Positions 1 through 7,035 of a stretch of DNA of 8,220 bases are shown in pieces. This stretch comes from JBDTOX01 sp039933015 (GTDB lineage Bacteria > Pseudomonadota > Gammaproteobacteria > Burkholderiales > Methylophilaceae): the NCBI GenBank assembly GCA_039933015.1, contig JBDTOX010000027.1, positions 1 to 8,220 on the forward strand. Direction: 5' to 3'. Under the pieces are notes generated by a model. That model made no database searches. It was not told the origin of the DNA and saw nothing but the letters and a program-made list of their open reading frames with translations. Every line of letters starts with the position of its first letter. Position 1 is the first letter of the stretch. A program made the position numbers and the translations under genes.

Positions 1-534
1 AACATTGGCTTGCATGATCTCGACGGGATTGCTTTTGGCGCCGGCCCCGGCTCGTTTACCGGCTTGCGCATAGGTTGTGGCGTAGTGCAGGGACTGGCTT
101 TTGGCGCCAATCTTCCCGTCATAGGCGTCAGTACTTTGCTGGCGCTAGCGCAGGAAGTCTGGGCTGAGCGCGTGATTGCCTGTATCGATGCGCGCATGGG
201 TGAAGTTTATTTTGCGGCCTATACCCGGCATGGCGAGGTCTGGGAAGAAGTCAGCGCGCCAGGGCTATATAAGCCGGATGCCGTACCTGAATTGCCGGAT
301 GACGACTGGGTGGGTGTAGGTAGCGGATGGGCAACTCATCAGGACAGTTTGCATGCCTGCTATAGCGAGCAAATAAGCCTGATCTTGCCCAATGAATACC
401 CGCATGCTCTGGCTATCGCTGAACTCGGCAAGCCCATGTTTGAAGCTGGTATGGGGCTGCCAGCAGCCCAAGCTGCGCCCATTTATATTCGTAATAAAGT
501 AGCGCTTAAAATGAGCGAGAGAAGTAAGCAATGA
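1..534 (+). CDS. tsaB: tRNA t6A37 biosynthesis protein TsaB, 5'-truncated by the window edge
   Basis: TsaB is the inactive ASKHA-fold partner of TsaD. Together with TsaE it makes N6-threonylcarbamoyladenosine at position 37 of ANN-decoding tRNAs in the cytoplasm. The frame is open from base 1, so the true start lies upstream; 177 residues are visible against about 230 in E. coli, so roughly 50-60 N-terminal residues are missing. The internal TTG at base 10 is not a credible start because conserved sequence precedes and spans it. The diagnostic GAGPGSFTGLRIG segment is near bases 31-75, followed by GVSTL and IDARMGEVYFAAY, the normal TsaB order, and the C-terminal PIYIRNKVA. The stop codon overlaps the rimI start in ATGA, suggesting translational coupling. 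The pairing tsaB-rimI is common in proteobacteria. The identification is secure from recalled family sequence. Confidence 0.95.
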   Translation, partial: NIGLHDLDGIAFGAGPGSFTGLRIGCGVVQGLAFGANLPVIGVSTLLALAQEVWAERVIACIDARMGEVYFAAYTRHGEVWEEVSAPGLYKPDAVPELPDDDWVGVGSGWATHQDSLHACYSEQISLILPNEYPHALAIAELGKPMFEAGMGLPAAQAAPIYIRNKVALKMSERSKQ

Positions 535-1007
535 ACAGCGTGTTAAAGCCGGAAACGCAATGCGGCGCTTGCAGATATAGACCCATGCAGATGTCCGATC
601 TGGATGCCATTATGGCTATTGAGCCCAGGATCTATCCGTACCCCTGGACACACGGCAATTTCAGTGACTCCCTCAATGCGGGCTATAGCTGCTGGGTTTG
701 TGAGGAGGATGCAAATGTCATTGGCTATGCTGTACTCATGCTGGTGCTGGACGAAGCGCATTTGCTCAACCTCAGCATTTCCGTAGCTTACCAGGGACGG
801 GGCAAGGGCCGCGCTTTGCTGGAGCAGATGATGCAGGTAGCGCGTAATCATGGCGCACTCAATATATTCCTCGAAGTGCGCCCCTCCAACAAAGCGGCTA
901 TCAGCCTTTACGCAAATATCGGATTTAACGAAATGGCGGTGCGCCGCGGCTACTATCCCGCCGCTGGCGGGCGTGAGGATGCGGTTTTGATGGGGATGGC
1001 GCTGTGA
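531..1007 (+). CDS. rimI: Ribosomal protein S18 alanine N-acetyltransferase RimI
   Basis: This GNAT-fold enzyme acetylates the N-terminal alanine of ribosomal protein S18 using acetyl-CoA. The 158-residue product is slightly longer than E. coli RimI (148), because of about 12 extra N-terminal residues that include two cysteines (C11, C14). The acetyl-CoA pyrophosphate loop is QGRGKG at residues 88-93. LEVRPSN (114-120) carries E115 and SLYANIGF carries Y127; these match the catalytic Glu103 and Tyr115 of E. coli RimI, with the same 12-residue spacing. The C-terminal RRGYYPAAGGREDAVLM is typical. The ATG at 531 shares bases with the tsaB stop, and a purine-rich GAGAGAAG lies just upstream. A later in-frame ATG around M19 or M21 would also leave the GNAT domain intact, so the exact start is slightly uncertain; the ATGA coupling favours 531. 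Confidence 0.95.
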   Translation: MNSVLKPETQCGACRYRPMQMSDLDAIMAIEPRIYPYPWTHGNFSDSLNAGYSCWVCEEDANVIGYAVLMLVLDEAHLLNLSISVAYQGRGKGRALLEQMMQVARNHGALNIFLEVRPSNKAAISLYANIGFNEMAVRRGYYPAAGGREDAVLMGMAL

Positions 1008-1017
1008 GTGTGAAACT

Positions 1018-1809
1018 ATGACCTTGACGCGCGCGCACCTGTTGCGTGAATTGGAGTTGCAGCCGGTTTGGCAACAGCGCGAGACGCCAAAAAACCTCGC
1101 CCCGGAACCTTCTGTTATAGCATCCGCTGCCGAGGTGTTGGCTGTAGTGGAGCATGCGCAAACCGATAATGGCCTGCCGCGCCTATCTGCTACGCTAGGC
1201 CAAGGCCGGCGTGAGACCATCATGCAAATGGATTGGCAGTCCTTGCAGGAATGCGTAGCGCATTGTGAAGCCTGCAGTCTATCCAAATCCCGCACGCAGA
1301 CCGTATTTGGTATTGGCGACCCCCATGCTGAATGGCTGTTTGTCGGCGAGGCGCCTGGTGCTGAGGAGGATCGCCAGGGTGAGCCTTTTGTAGGTCAGGC
1401 CGGCAAACTGCTCGATAACATGCTGAAAGCGATCCAGCTCAAGCGCGGGCAGAATGTCTATATCGCGAATGTGCTGAAGTGCCGTCCACCCGAAAACCGT
1501 GATCCGCAAAATGAGGAGGTGGCGCAGTGCGATCCTTTCCTCAAGCGACAGGTGGAACTGATCAAACCTAAGCTGATTGTTGCGCTCGGTAAATCTGCCG
1601 CGCAGTCGTTGCTTAATTCTGCTGGTACGGTAACCACATTGCGCGGTAAGCTGCATGATTACCACGGCGTGCCGGTGATAGTCACTTACCACCCCGCCCA
1701 TCTGTTGCGTAATTTGCCGGATAAAGCCCAAGCCTGGGAGGACCTGTGCTATGCGCGCAGCACCATGCAGCGCTTGCAATTGGCGGTGGCGCCTCCATCT
1801 ACCGCATAG
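1018..1809 (+). CDS. Uracil-DNA glycosylase, Fe-S cluster type (family 4/5-like)
   Basis: The product removes uracil from DNA, the first step of base-excision repair. It has 263 residues. The catalytic domain starts near residue 75 and carries four cysteines placed as in 4Fe-4S glycosylases: C83 and C86 (CEAC), C155 (NVLKCRPPENRD) and C171. Motif A is GEAPGAEED at 110-118 and motif B is YHPAHLLR at 224-231. The uracil-pocket GEPFVGQAGKLLDNML segment is at 121-135. The first 70 or so residues form an extension outside the glycosylase fold. It opens with LLRELELQPVW, which resembles the N-terminal peptide of the clamp-loader subunit psi (see findings). The gene starts 10 bases after the rimI stop with only a weak ribosome site. 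Betaproteobacterial genomes often place this enzyme after rimI. Older databases label it a phage SPO1 DNA polymerase-related protein; that name is misleading. Family 4 versus 5 is not settled here. Confidence 0.92.
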   Translation: MTLTRAHLLRELELQPVWQQRETPKNLAPEPSVIASAAEVLAVVEHAQTDNGLPRLSATLGQGRRETIMQMDWQSLQECVAHCEACSLSKSRTQTVFGIGDPHAEWLFVGEAPGAEEDRQGEPFVGQAGKLLDNMLKAIQLKRGQNVYIANVLKCRPPENRDPQNEEVAQCDPFLKRQVELIKPKLIVALGKSAAQSLLNSAGTVTTLRGKLHDYHGVPVIVTYHPAHLLRNLPDKAQAWEDLCYARSTMQRLQLAVAPPSTA

Positions 1810-1826
1810 ATTGATTGATCGAACAT

Positions 1827-1832
1827 AAGGAG
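1827..1832 (+). promoter_or_regulatory. Ribosome binding site that fixes the lemA start
   Basis: AAGGAG lies 6 bases before the ATG at 1839. It selects that ATG over the upstream in-frame TTG at 1815, which has no such site and would push the signal peptide inward. Confidence 0.85.
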
Positions 1833-1838
1833 CAGAAA

Positions 1839-2432
1839 ATGCGTGGAATCTGGTTGAAAGTGTCGGCTTTATTGCTGGTATTGAGCCTGACAGGCTGCGG
1901 CTACAACACTTTCCAGTCGCTGGATGAGGAAGTGAAAGCGGGCTGGTCGGAAGTCCTGAACCAGTATCAGCGTCGTGTCGATCTGGTACCCAACCTGGTT
2001 AATACGGTTAAGGGCTATGCCGCGCATGAGAAGGGGGTGTTGACCGCGGTCACGGAAGCGCGCGCGAAAGTAAGCAGCATACAAGCCACGCCTGAACTCA
2101 TTAATGATGAGGCTGCATTTGCCAAATTCCAACAGGCGCAAAGCCAGATGACGTCGGCCTTATCGCGTTTGTTAGTCGTTGCGGAAAACTATCCGCAATT
2201 GAAGGCGGATGCCGGCTTCCGCGATCTGCAGGCGCAACTGGAAGGCACAGAAAACCGTGTGACAGTGGCGCGTAACCGTTATATCAAGGCGGTCAAGGAG
2301 TACAACGTGGCGGTGCGCACATTCCCGAATAACCTGACAGCAATGGCATTTGGCTACAAAACCAAGCCTTCATTCACGGTGGAAAATGAGAAAGAAATTT
2401 CCAAAGCACCTGCAGTCAATTTTGATAAATAA
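1839..2432 (+). CDS. lemA: LemA family lipoprotein
   Basis: LemA proteins are small envelope proteins made mainly of long antiparallel helices; their biochemical role is poorly defined. The 197-residue product begins with a lipoprotein signal, MRGIWLKVSALLLVLSLTGC, with lipobox LTGC and the lipidated cysteine at C20. Residues after it are G21 and Y22, so there is no inner-membrane retention aspartate at +2, and an outer-membrane location is possible by the E. coli rule. The family signature NQYQRRVDLVPNLVNTVKGY follows near residues 38-57, and the C-terminal part contains NRYIKAVKEYN and the usual FPNNLTAMAFGYK. The start is the ATG preceded by a strong AAGGAG. The gene sits 29 bases after the glycosylase gene and 19 before a membrane TPM gene. 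LemA-TPM neighbourhoods recur in many proteobacteria, so joint action in the envelope is a reasonable inference. The function itself remains open. Confidence 0.94.
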   Translation: MRGIWLKVSALLLVLSLTGCGYNTFQSLDEEVKAGWSEVLNQYQRRVDLVPNLVNTVKGYAAHEKGVLTAVTEARAKVSSIQATPELINDEAAFAKFQQAQSQMTSALSRLLVVAENYPQLKADAGFRDLQAQLEGTENRVTVARNRYIKAVKEYNVAVRTFPNNLTAMAFGYKTKPSFTVENEKEISKAPAVNFDK

Positions 2433-2451
2433 AGCGTACTGAGGTAAAACG

Positions 2452-3315
2452 GTGCCTGCTCGCTCATTAGCGCGTTACCTTTTCGCCGGCTTTGTGCTGC
2501 TGTTCGCACTCGGCGGGTTGGCAGCCGAGAGCAATGCCGATGCAGTTGCAGTACCACCTCTGGTGCACCGTGTCACTGATCTCACCAACACCCTCACGGA
2601 CGAGCAGCAATCGGTACTGGAATCCCGTCTTGCGCAATTCGAACAGCAAAAAGGTAGCCAGATTGCCGTGCTGCTGGTGCCGACCACCCAGCCTGAAACC
2701 ATAGAGCAATATGCTATCCGCGTGGTGGATGTGTGGAAGCTGGGCCGCAAAAAAGTAGATGACGGCATATTGATTATGGTCGCCAAAAATGACCACAAGA
2801 TGCGCATTGAAGTAGGCTACGGTTTGGAGGGTGTGGTTCCGGACGTGATAGCTAAACGTATCGTCGCCGAAATCATGGCGCCTCATTTCAGGCAGGATGA
2901 TTTTTTCGGTGGCATCAATGCAGCTGCCGAGCAGCTCATTGCGCTGATCTCGGGTGAAGCGCTGCCTGCGCCTGCAGCGCAATCTGCCGGTAACGGCCAA
3001 TGGGAAGGCATGCTGCCGCTGTTATTGTTCGGCGGTTTGATAGTGGGAGCGCTATTACGGGCAATGTTCGGGAATTTTCTCGGTGGCGCAATCAATGGCG
3101 GCTTGATCGGTGCAGCGGTCTGGATATTTGGCGGTAGCCTGATTGTCGCGCTGGTACTGGCATTCATCGCCTTTGTGATTACCATGAGCGGTGGCCTGGG
3201 CATGCTTCCGGGAATCGGCCGTGGCGGTTTCGGCCGCGGCGGTGGATTTGGCGGCGGTGGTTTTAGCGGCGGCGGCGGCGGGTTCGGCGGTGGTGGTGCT
3301 TCAGGTAGCTGGTAG
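2452..3315 (+). CDS. TPM-domain membrane protein with glycine-rich tail (YgcG-like)
   Basis: The 287-residue product starts with GTG, preceded by GAGGT at 2441-2445 with 6-base spacing. A signal peptide covers about residues 1-29. The TPM domain (named after TLP18.3/Psb32/MOLO-1, also called TPM_phosphatase) spans about 38-168. It has VTDLTNTLTDEQQ at its start, GSQIAVLLVPTT in the middle and the hallmark DDGILIMVAKNDHKMRIEVGYGLEG at 103-127. A likely pair of membrane segments follows at about 187-206 and 225-246. The last 35 residues are almost only G, F, R and S, ending GGGGASGSW, a tail common in this subgroup. The TPM domain would therefore face the periplasm. Some TPM proteins show phosphatase activity or bind calcium, but the substrate in bacteria is unknown and none is claimed. 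The context is LemA before it and a second TPM gene 8 bases after. Confidence 0.92.
   Translation: MPARSLARYLFAGFVLLFALGGLAAESNADAVAVPPLVHRVTDLTNTLTDEQQSVLESRLAQFEQQKGSQIAVLLVPTTQPETIEQYAIRVVDVWKLGRKKVDDGILIMVAKNDHKMRIEVGYGLEGVVPDVIAKRIVAEIMAPHFRQDDFFGGINAAAEQLIALISGEALPAPAAQSAGNGQWEGMLPLLLFGGLIVGALLRAMFGNFLGGAINGGLIGAAVWIFGGSLIVALVLAFIAFVITMSGGLGMLPGIGRGGFGRGGGFGGGGFSGGGGGFGGGGASGSW
3219..3308 (+). repeat. Glycine-codon low-complexity tract
   Basis: This tract of imperfect GGC/GGT/GGA glycine codons, interrupted by Phe and Arg codons, encodes the C-terminal tail of the membrane TPM protein. It has no fixed unit length. It reads as a long proline-rich open frame on the other strand, which explains the spurious antisense ORF there. 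Such tracts can vary in length between strains through slippage. Confidence 0.8.
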
Positions 3316-3323
3316 TCGAGAAA

Positions 3324-3830
3324 ATGAAACCCATGCAAATCAAACGCTTTTTTAAACACCTGTTCAGCACACCATGGCACGCACGACGCTATTTTTCCCA
3401 TACCGCCATGCACAACATTGAGGCGGCAATTCGGCAAAGTGAATGTACGCATACTGGAGAAATTCGCTTTGTAGTAGAAGCCGGGCTGCACCCGATGGAT
3501 TTGATCATGGGCAAGTCGCCCCGGCAGCGCGCTTTGGAGTTATTTACGCGCCTGGGTATATGGGATACTGCAGATAACAACGGCGTACTGATTTATTTGC
3601 AGCTTGCTGATCGTGATGTGGAGATTGTGGCGGACCGTGGTATTCATGGCCATGTAGGCGCTGGCGGCTGGGAAGCGGTTTGCAGGGAAATGGAAGCGGC
3701 CTTTCGCCGGGGGCAATTTGAGTCCGGCGTATTGTCAGGCATACAGCAAATTGGCAAAGTTTTGCAAAAGCACTTTCCTGCAACCACGGCTAATAATAAT
3801 GAGCTACCAGATGCGCCCTTGGTCATATAG
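3324..3830 (+). CDS. Second TPM-domain protein, soluble, no signal peptide
   Basis: The 168-residue product has a TPM domain filling residues about 20-150. HTGEIRFVVEAGL at 43-55 corresponds to the first core strand, and NNGVLIYLQLADRDVEIVADRGIHGHVG at 85-112 is the equivalent of the family hallmark. GGWEAVCREMEAAFRRGQFESGVLSGIQQIGKVLQKHFP forms the closing helices. No signal peptide or hydrophobic segment is seen; the N-terminus is basic and aromatic (KRFFKHLFSTPWHARRYF), which could contact the inner face of the membrane. It begins 8 bases after the first TPM gene, so coupling is likely. An ATG three codons later is an alternative start. A cytoplasmic TPM paralogue following a membrane-bound one after lemA is a recurring arrangement by recall. 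Its molecular role is unknown. Confidence 0.9.
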   Translation: MKPMQIKRFFKHLFSTPWHARRYFSHTAMHNIEAAIRQSECTHTGEIRFVVEAGLHPMDLIMGKSPRQRALELFTRLGIWDTADNNGVLIYLQLADRDVEIVADRGIHGHVGAGGWEAVCREMEAAFRRGQFESGVLSGIQQIGKVLQKHFPATTANNNELPDAPLVI

Positions 3831-4419
3831 CCTGATTTTATGCCTGTTGCCCCTCACCGCCTTTGCCGATGGTCCAGCCATCAATCGCGTACTCCAGCAG
3901 AGGCCGACCCTGGCCGGCTTTGATATGTGTCATAGCGGTGGCTGTGCCGATATCAGCCGCGTTTCTTTGACTGCTGAAGAATGGCAAAGAGTGCGTGACG
4001 CCTTTGATCCCATGCCGCAAGATGGAGATGACGAGCGTAGCCGAATAGCCAACGCCATCGGCGTGCTGGAGCAGATGGTCGGGCCCAAGACCGGCACTGA
4101 ACATGACGTTGGCGGCACCTTTGCTGCCTTTGCTACCCCCGGGCAGCTAGATTGCAATGACGAGTCCACAAATTCCACCACCTATATGCAGCTGATGAAA
4201 CAGGATGGCCTCATGCGCTTACACGATATTCTGGATACCAAGACCCGCGGCTTTTTCCTGAATGGCTGGCCGCATACCACCGCGGTCATTCGTGACAAGC
4301 ACAGCAATCAACGTTATGCAGTGGATTCCTGGTTTTATGATAACGGCGCGCCCGCTGTGATCATCCCGTTGGAGCTCTGGAAATCAGGCTGGAAGCCAGC
4401 CGAGAGCCTTGCTCATTAA
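3811..4419 (+). CDS. Secreted protein of unknown function with a candidate Cys-His-Asp triad
   Basis: No named family is recognised with certainty. From the ATG at 3811 the product is 202 residues. It opens with a clear signal peptide, MRPWSYSLILCLLPLTAFA, likely cut before D20. An in-frame ATG at 3799 (4 residues more) is the alternative; the GAG at 3801-3803 slightly favours 3811. Both starts lie inside the preceding TPM gene, which ends at 3830. The mature part has C40 and C45 (CHSGGC), which may form a disulfide. It also has LDCNDESTNSTTYM with C115, GWPHTTAVI with H155, and YAVDSWFYDNGAP with D172. The Cys at a helix start, then His and Asp on successive strands, is the order seen in transglutaminase-like and papain-like thiol enzymes. 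That function is inferred from layout only. The overlap puts it in the lemA-TPM transcript. Confidence 0.8.
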   Translation: MRPWSYSLILCLLPLTAFADGPAINRVLQQRPTLAGFDMCHSGGCADISRVSLTAEEWQRVRDAFDPMPQDGDDERSRIANAIGVLEQMVGPKTGTEHDVGGTFAAFATPGQLDCNDESTNSTTYMQLMKQDGLMRLHDILDTKTRGFFLNGWPHTTAVIRDKHSNQRYAVDSWFYDNGAPAVIIPLELWKSGWKPAESLAH

Positions 4420-4448
4420 GTGCATCGGTGCCTTGGTGTTGTCTGCAG

Positions 4449-4477
4449 CTGACTTGGATGCCGTTTCGCTATAAAAT
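4449..4477 (+). promoter_or_regulatory. Candidate sigma-70 promoter of proS
   Basis: CTGACT (4449-4454) matches TTGACA at four of six positions. TAAAAT (4472-4477) matches TATAAT at five, with a 17-base spacer. The overlapping TATAAA at 4470-4475 is a second possible -10. The leader to the proS ATG would be about 105 bases. No convincing terminator for the upstream gene run and no known riboswitch or attenuator pattern is seen between 4420 and 4588. Confidence 0.5.
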
Positions 4478-4588
4478 CCGCACCTAATTCCATAGTATCA
4501 AGTTTGTTTTCGAGCGCAGCCCTGTCCGCTGTTCGCCGCAGCCTGGTTTGATAGACATGGATTCTCAAAATTTAACAAAGAACTTTTC

Positions 4589-6304
4589 ATGCGCGCATCA
4601 CAATTTTTTCTAGTTACCCAAAAAGAAGCACCAACCGAAGCCGAGCTGCCTAGCCATCGCCTGATGCTGCGTGCGGGCTTAATCAAGCGTCTAGGTTCCG
4701 GACTCTACAGCTGGATGCCGATGGGCTTGAGGGTGCTGCGTAAAGTGGAAGCGATTGTGCGCGAGGAGATGAACGAGGCGGGCGCGCTCGAGTTGCTGAT
4801 GCCCGCCGTGCAGCCGGCGGAGCTTTGGCAGGAAACCGGCCGCTGGGAAGTATTCGGTCCACAGATGCTGAAAATCCGCGATCGGCACGAACGTGATTTC
4901 TGCTACGGCCCTACGCATGAAGAAGTGATTACCGATATTGCGCGCAAGGAAATCCGATCCTACAAGCAATTGCCGCTGAATTTCTACCAGATCCAGACCA
5001 AATTCCGTGATGAGATTCGTCCGCGTTTTGGCGTCATGCGCGCGCGCGAGTTTGTCATGAAAGACGCTTATTCATTCCATACCAGTCAAGCTTCTCTTGA
5101 GCAGACTTATCAGCTCATGTACCAGACCTATCATAATGTTTTTAATCGGCTGGGACTTAAATTCCGTGCCGTGCGTGCCGATACCGGGGCAATCGGCGGT
5201 GAGGGCTCACATGAGTTTCATGTACTGGCGGAATCAGGTGAAGATGCGCTGGCCTACTGCGCTGATTCGGATTTCGCGGCCAATGTTGAGCTGGCCGAAG
5301 CGGTTGCACCGTCCCAGGTTCGTGTGCAAGCCATGGAAGCCATGCGCGAGGTGGAAACTCCCAAGCAGACTACCTGCATGGCTGTCGCTGAATTGTTGGG
5401 CATAGGCATAGCACGCACAGTAAAGGCGCTGGCACTGGTGGCGGATAATCAGTTTTACCTGCTGCTGCTGCGCGGCGATCATAGCCTGAATGAAATCAAG
5501 GTGGGCAAGCTGGAGGGCCTCGCGGATTTCCGCTTGGCCACCGAAGAGGAGATTCGCGCTAATCTGAACTGTCCTCCTGGTTTTATCGGTCCGGTGGGCG
5601 TTGGGGCCAATGTGCGCGTTATTGCCGACAGGACCGTAGCCGCCATGAGCGACTTTGTCTGCGGCGCTAATAAGCCCAAATATCATCTGGCCGGCGTGAA
5701 TTTTGGCCGCGATTTGCCAGAGCCCTTGCTGGTGGCAGATATTCGTAATGTGGTTGCGGGTGATGTCAGCCCGGATGGCAAGGGCACGCTGGAGTTGTGC
5801 CGTGGCATTGAAGTCGGCCACATTTTTCAGTTGCGCACCAAATATTCACAAGCCATGAATGCAACCTATCTGGATGAGAACGGGCAAACCCAGGTGATGG
5901 AAATGGGCTGCTACGGTATCGGGGTTTCGCGCATAGTCGGTGCCGCAATCGAGCAGGGCAACGATGCAAAAGGCATTATCTTCCCAGCTGCCATGGCACC
6001 GTTTCAGGTGGCAATTGCAGCGATAGGTTTTGAGCGCAGTGAAGCAGTGCGCGCTGCTGCTATTAAGCTGCATGATGAGCTGCAGTCCGTCGGTATCGAT
6101 GTGCTGCTTGATGACCGTGGTGAACGGCCTGGCGTGATGTTTGCCGACTTGGAGCTGATCGGTATTCCCTATCGTATCGTCATCGGTGAGCGCAGTTTGA
6201 AAGAAAACCAGGTTGAATACCAGGCGCGTACTGATGAGACGGCACAAACTGTTGCTTTGAGCGATATTGTGGCTTTAGTGCAAAAAGCATTGTGCGCAAG
6301 TTAA
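4589..6304 (+). CDS. proS: Prolyl-tRNA synthetase, bacterial type with editing domain
   Basis: This class II synthetase charges tRNA-Pro with proline. At 571 residues it is the normal length for the bacterial form (E. coli 572). The N-terminus MRASQFFLVTQKEAP is typical. Motif 1 falls around 40-75 with MPAVQPAELW after it. Motif 2 is around FRDEIRPRFGVMRAREFVMKDAYSF, split over 139-163. The INS editing insertion that hydrolyses Ala-tRNA-Pro spans about 225-405; K279 sits at the position of the known E. coli editing lysine, and RGDHSLNEIK is at 295-304. Motif 3 is GCYGIGVSRIVGAAIEQ at 440-456, with C441 matching the active-site cysteine region of E. coli. The anticodon-binding domain fills about 470-571 (DDRGERPGVMFADLELIGIP at 508-527). 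All functional parts are intact. The ribosome site before ATG 4589 is weak. The 3' end overlaps the next gene by 13 bases. Confidence 0.98.
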   Translation: MRASQFFLVTQKEAPTEAELPSHRLMLRAGLIKRLGSGLYSWMPMGLRVLRKVEAIVREEMNEAGALELLMPAVQPAELWQETGRWEVFGPQMLKIRDRHERDFCYGPTHEEVITDIARKEIRSYKQLPLNFYQIQTKFRDEIRPRFGVMRAREFVMKDAYSFHTSQASLEQTYQLMYQTYHNVFNRLGLKFRAVRADTGAIGGEGSHEFHVLAESGEDALAYCADSDFAANVELAEAVAPSQVRVQAMEAMREVETPKQTTCMAVAELLGIGIARTVKALALVADNQFYLLLLRGDHSLNEIKVGKLEGLADFRLATEEEIRANLNCPPGFIGPVGVGANVRVIADRTVAAMSDFVCGANKPKYHLAGVNFGRDLPEPLLVADIRNVVAGDVSPDGKGTLELCRGIEVGHIFQLRTKYSQAMNATYLDENGQTQVMEMGCYGIGVSRIVGAAIEQGNDAKGIIFPAAMAPFQVAIAAIGFERSEAVRAAAIKLHDELQSVGIDVLLDDRGERPGVMFADLELIGIPYRIVIGERSLKENQVEYQARTDETAQTVALSDIVALVQKALCAS

Positions 6305-6885
6305 TTCCATTGATCATGCTGCTATTTGCAGCGAATGTGCTGGCTGGCGGGCAGAAAGAAGAGTCCCTGTCCAATAGCGTCAAGGCATTAATGCAGAAGA
6401 CGATTAGTGACGGTGCCGTGCCGCGACTAATATTTGTCAGCCAGCCCGAGGGCCAGTTTTGGCTTAAGGATATGTCGCGTCGTCTGCAAAAGCGTATGCC
6501 GGATGAATCCATGCGCGAGGATTTTTTGCGTACGGTATTTTATGAGGCGAGTCGTGCAGGCCTGGATCCGCAGTTGGTTTTGGGATTGATTCAGGTGGAA
6601 AGCGGCTTCAAGAAGTATGCGCTCTCGTCAGTGGGTGCGCGAGGTTTCATGCAGGTGATGCCGTTCTGGGTGCGCAGCATCGGTGCACCAGAACACAATT
6701 TATTTCATTTGCGGCTCAATTTGCGCTATGGATGCACCATATTGCGCCACTATCTGGATATCGAAGGCGGTGATTTATATCGTGCACTGGGACGCTATAA
6801 CGGCAGCTTGGGGCAGCCTCAATACCCCAATATGGTGGTAGGCGCATGGCGTAAAAACTGGAGCTACAATCCGGCTGGTATTTAG
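6292..6885 (+). CDS. Secreted lytic transglycosylase, SLT domain
   Basis: The enzyme would cleave peptidoglycan between MurNAc and GlcNAc, forming 1,6-anhydro-MurNAc, in the periplasm. The product is 197 residues from the GTG at 6292. That start gives a good signal peptide (MRKLIPLIMLLFAANVLA, cut near G19); the later ATG at 6316 would lose the basic n-region. The SLT (GH23) domain covers about 82-190. It contains LIQVESGF with catalytic E103, the GARGFMQVMP motif at 115-124 (usual form GxxGLMQ), NLRYGCTILRHYL near 143-155, and ALGRYNGSLG at 165-174. There is no LysM or other binding domain. The start lies inside the proS end, so translation probably depends on proS readthrough; no own promoter was found. 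A proS-transglycosylase pairing is familiar in betaproteobacteria by recall. Confidence 0.92.
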   Translation: MRKLIPLIMLLFAANVLAGGQKEESLSNSVKALMQKTISDGAVPRLIFVSQPEGQFWLKDMSRRLQKRMPDESMREDFLRTVFYEASRAGLDPQLVLGLIQVESGFKKYALSSVGARGFMQVMPFWVRSIGAPEHNLFHLRLNLRYGCTILRHYLDIEGGDLYRALGRYNGSLGQPQYPNMVVGAWRKNWSYNPAGI

Positions 6886-7007
6886 TCCCGCATCTGATCT
6901 GGCATTACATGCTGCTCTCGGCGTCTTAATGTTGCTGGTGGCGTTTTTGGCATGCTTTCGGGCAAACTGTCCGGGTGCTGGGCAAAAGCCATATTTACTT
7001 GCCGCAA

Positions 7008-7035
7008 AATAAAACCGCCTCAGGGCGGTTTTATT
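7008..7035. terminator. Bidirectional rho-independent terminator
   Basis: A 12-base-pair stem with loop TCAG is formed by an arm at 7008-7019 and its complement at 7024-7035. CCGCC/GGCGG is the core, flanked by A-runs on the left and T-runs on the right. Both strands thus show a GC stem followed by a U-rich run. It lies between convergent genes and would end the proS-transglycosylase transcript and the minus-strand transcript. The remainder of 6886-7007 shows no gene. Confidence 0.9.

Noticed and set aside
543..1295. A 250-codon minus-strand open frame across rimI and the glycosylase gene
   Set aside because: It lies wholly antisense to two genes with strong family motifs, and its translation shows no recognisable domain.
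1815..1838. TTG at 1815 as the lemA start
   Set aside because: It would add eight charged residues before a perfect lipoprotein signal, and the AAGGAG site points to the ATG at 1839.
2883..3491. A 202-codon minus-strand frame rich in proline
   Set aside because: The proline run is only the complement of the glycine-codon tract in the TPM gene; the rest shows no protein-like features.
4454..4475. TTGGAT paired with TATAAA as the proS promoter
   Set aside because: The spacer is only 10 bases, too short for sigma-70; the CTGACT/TAAAAT pair with 17 bases fits better.
4557..4613. An 18-codon upstream frame overlapping the proS start out of frame
   Set aside because: It has no ribosome site, no proline-codon enrichment and no attenuator structure, so a leader-peptide role cannot be supported.
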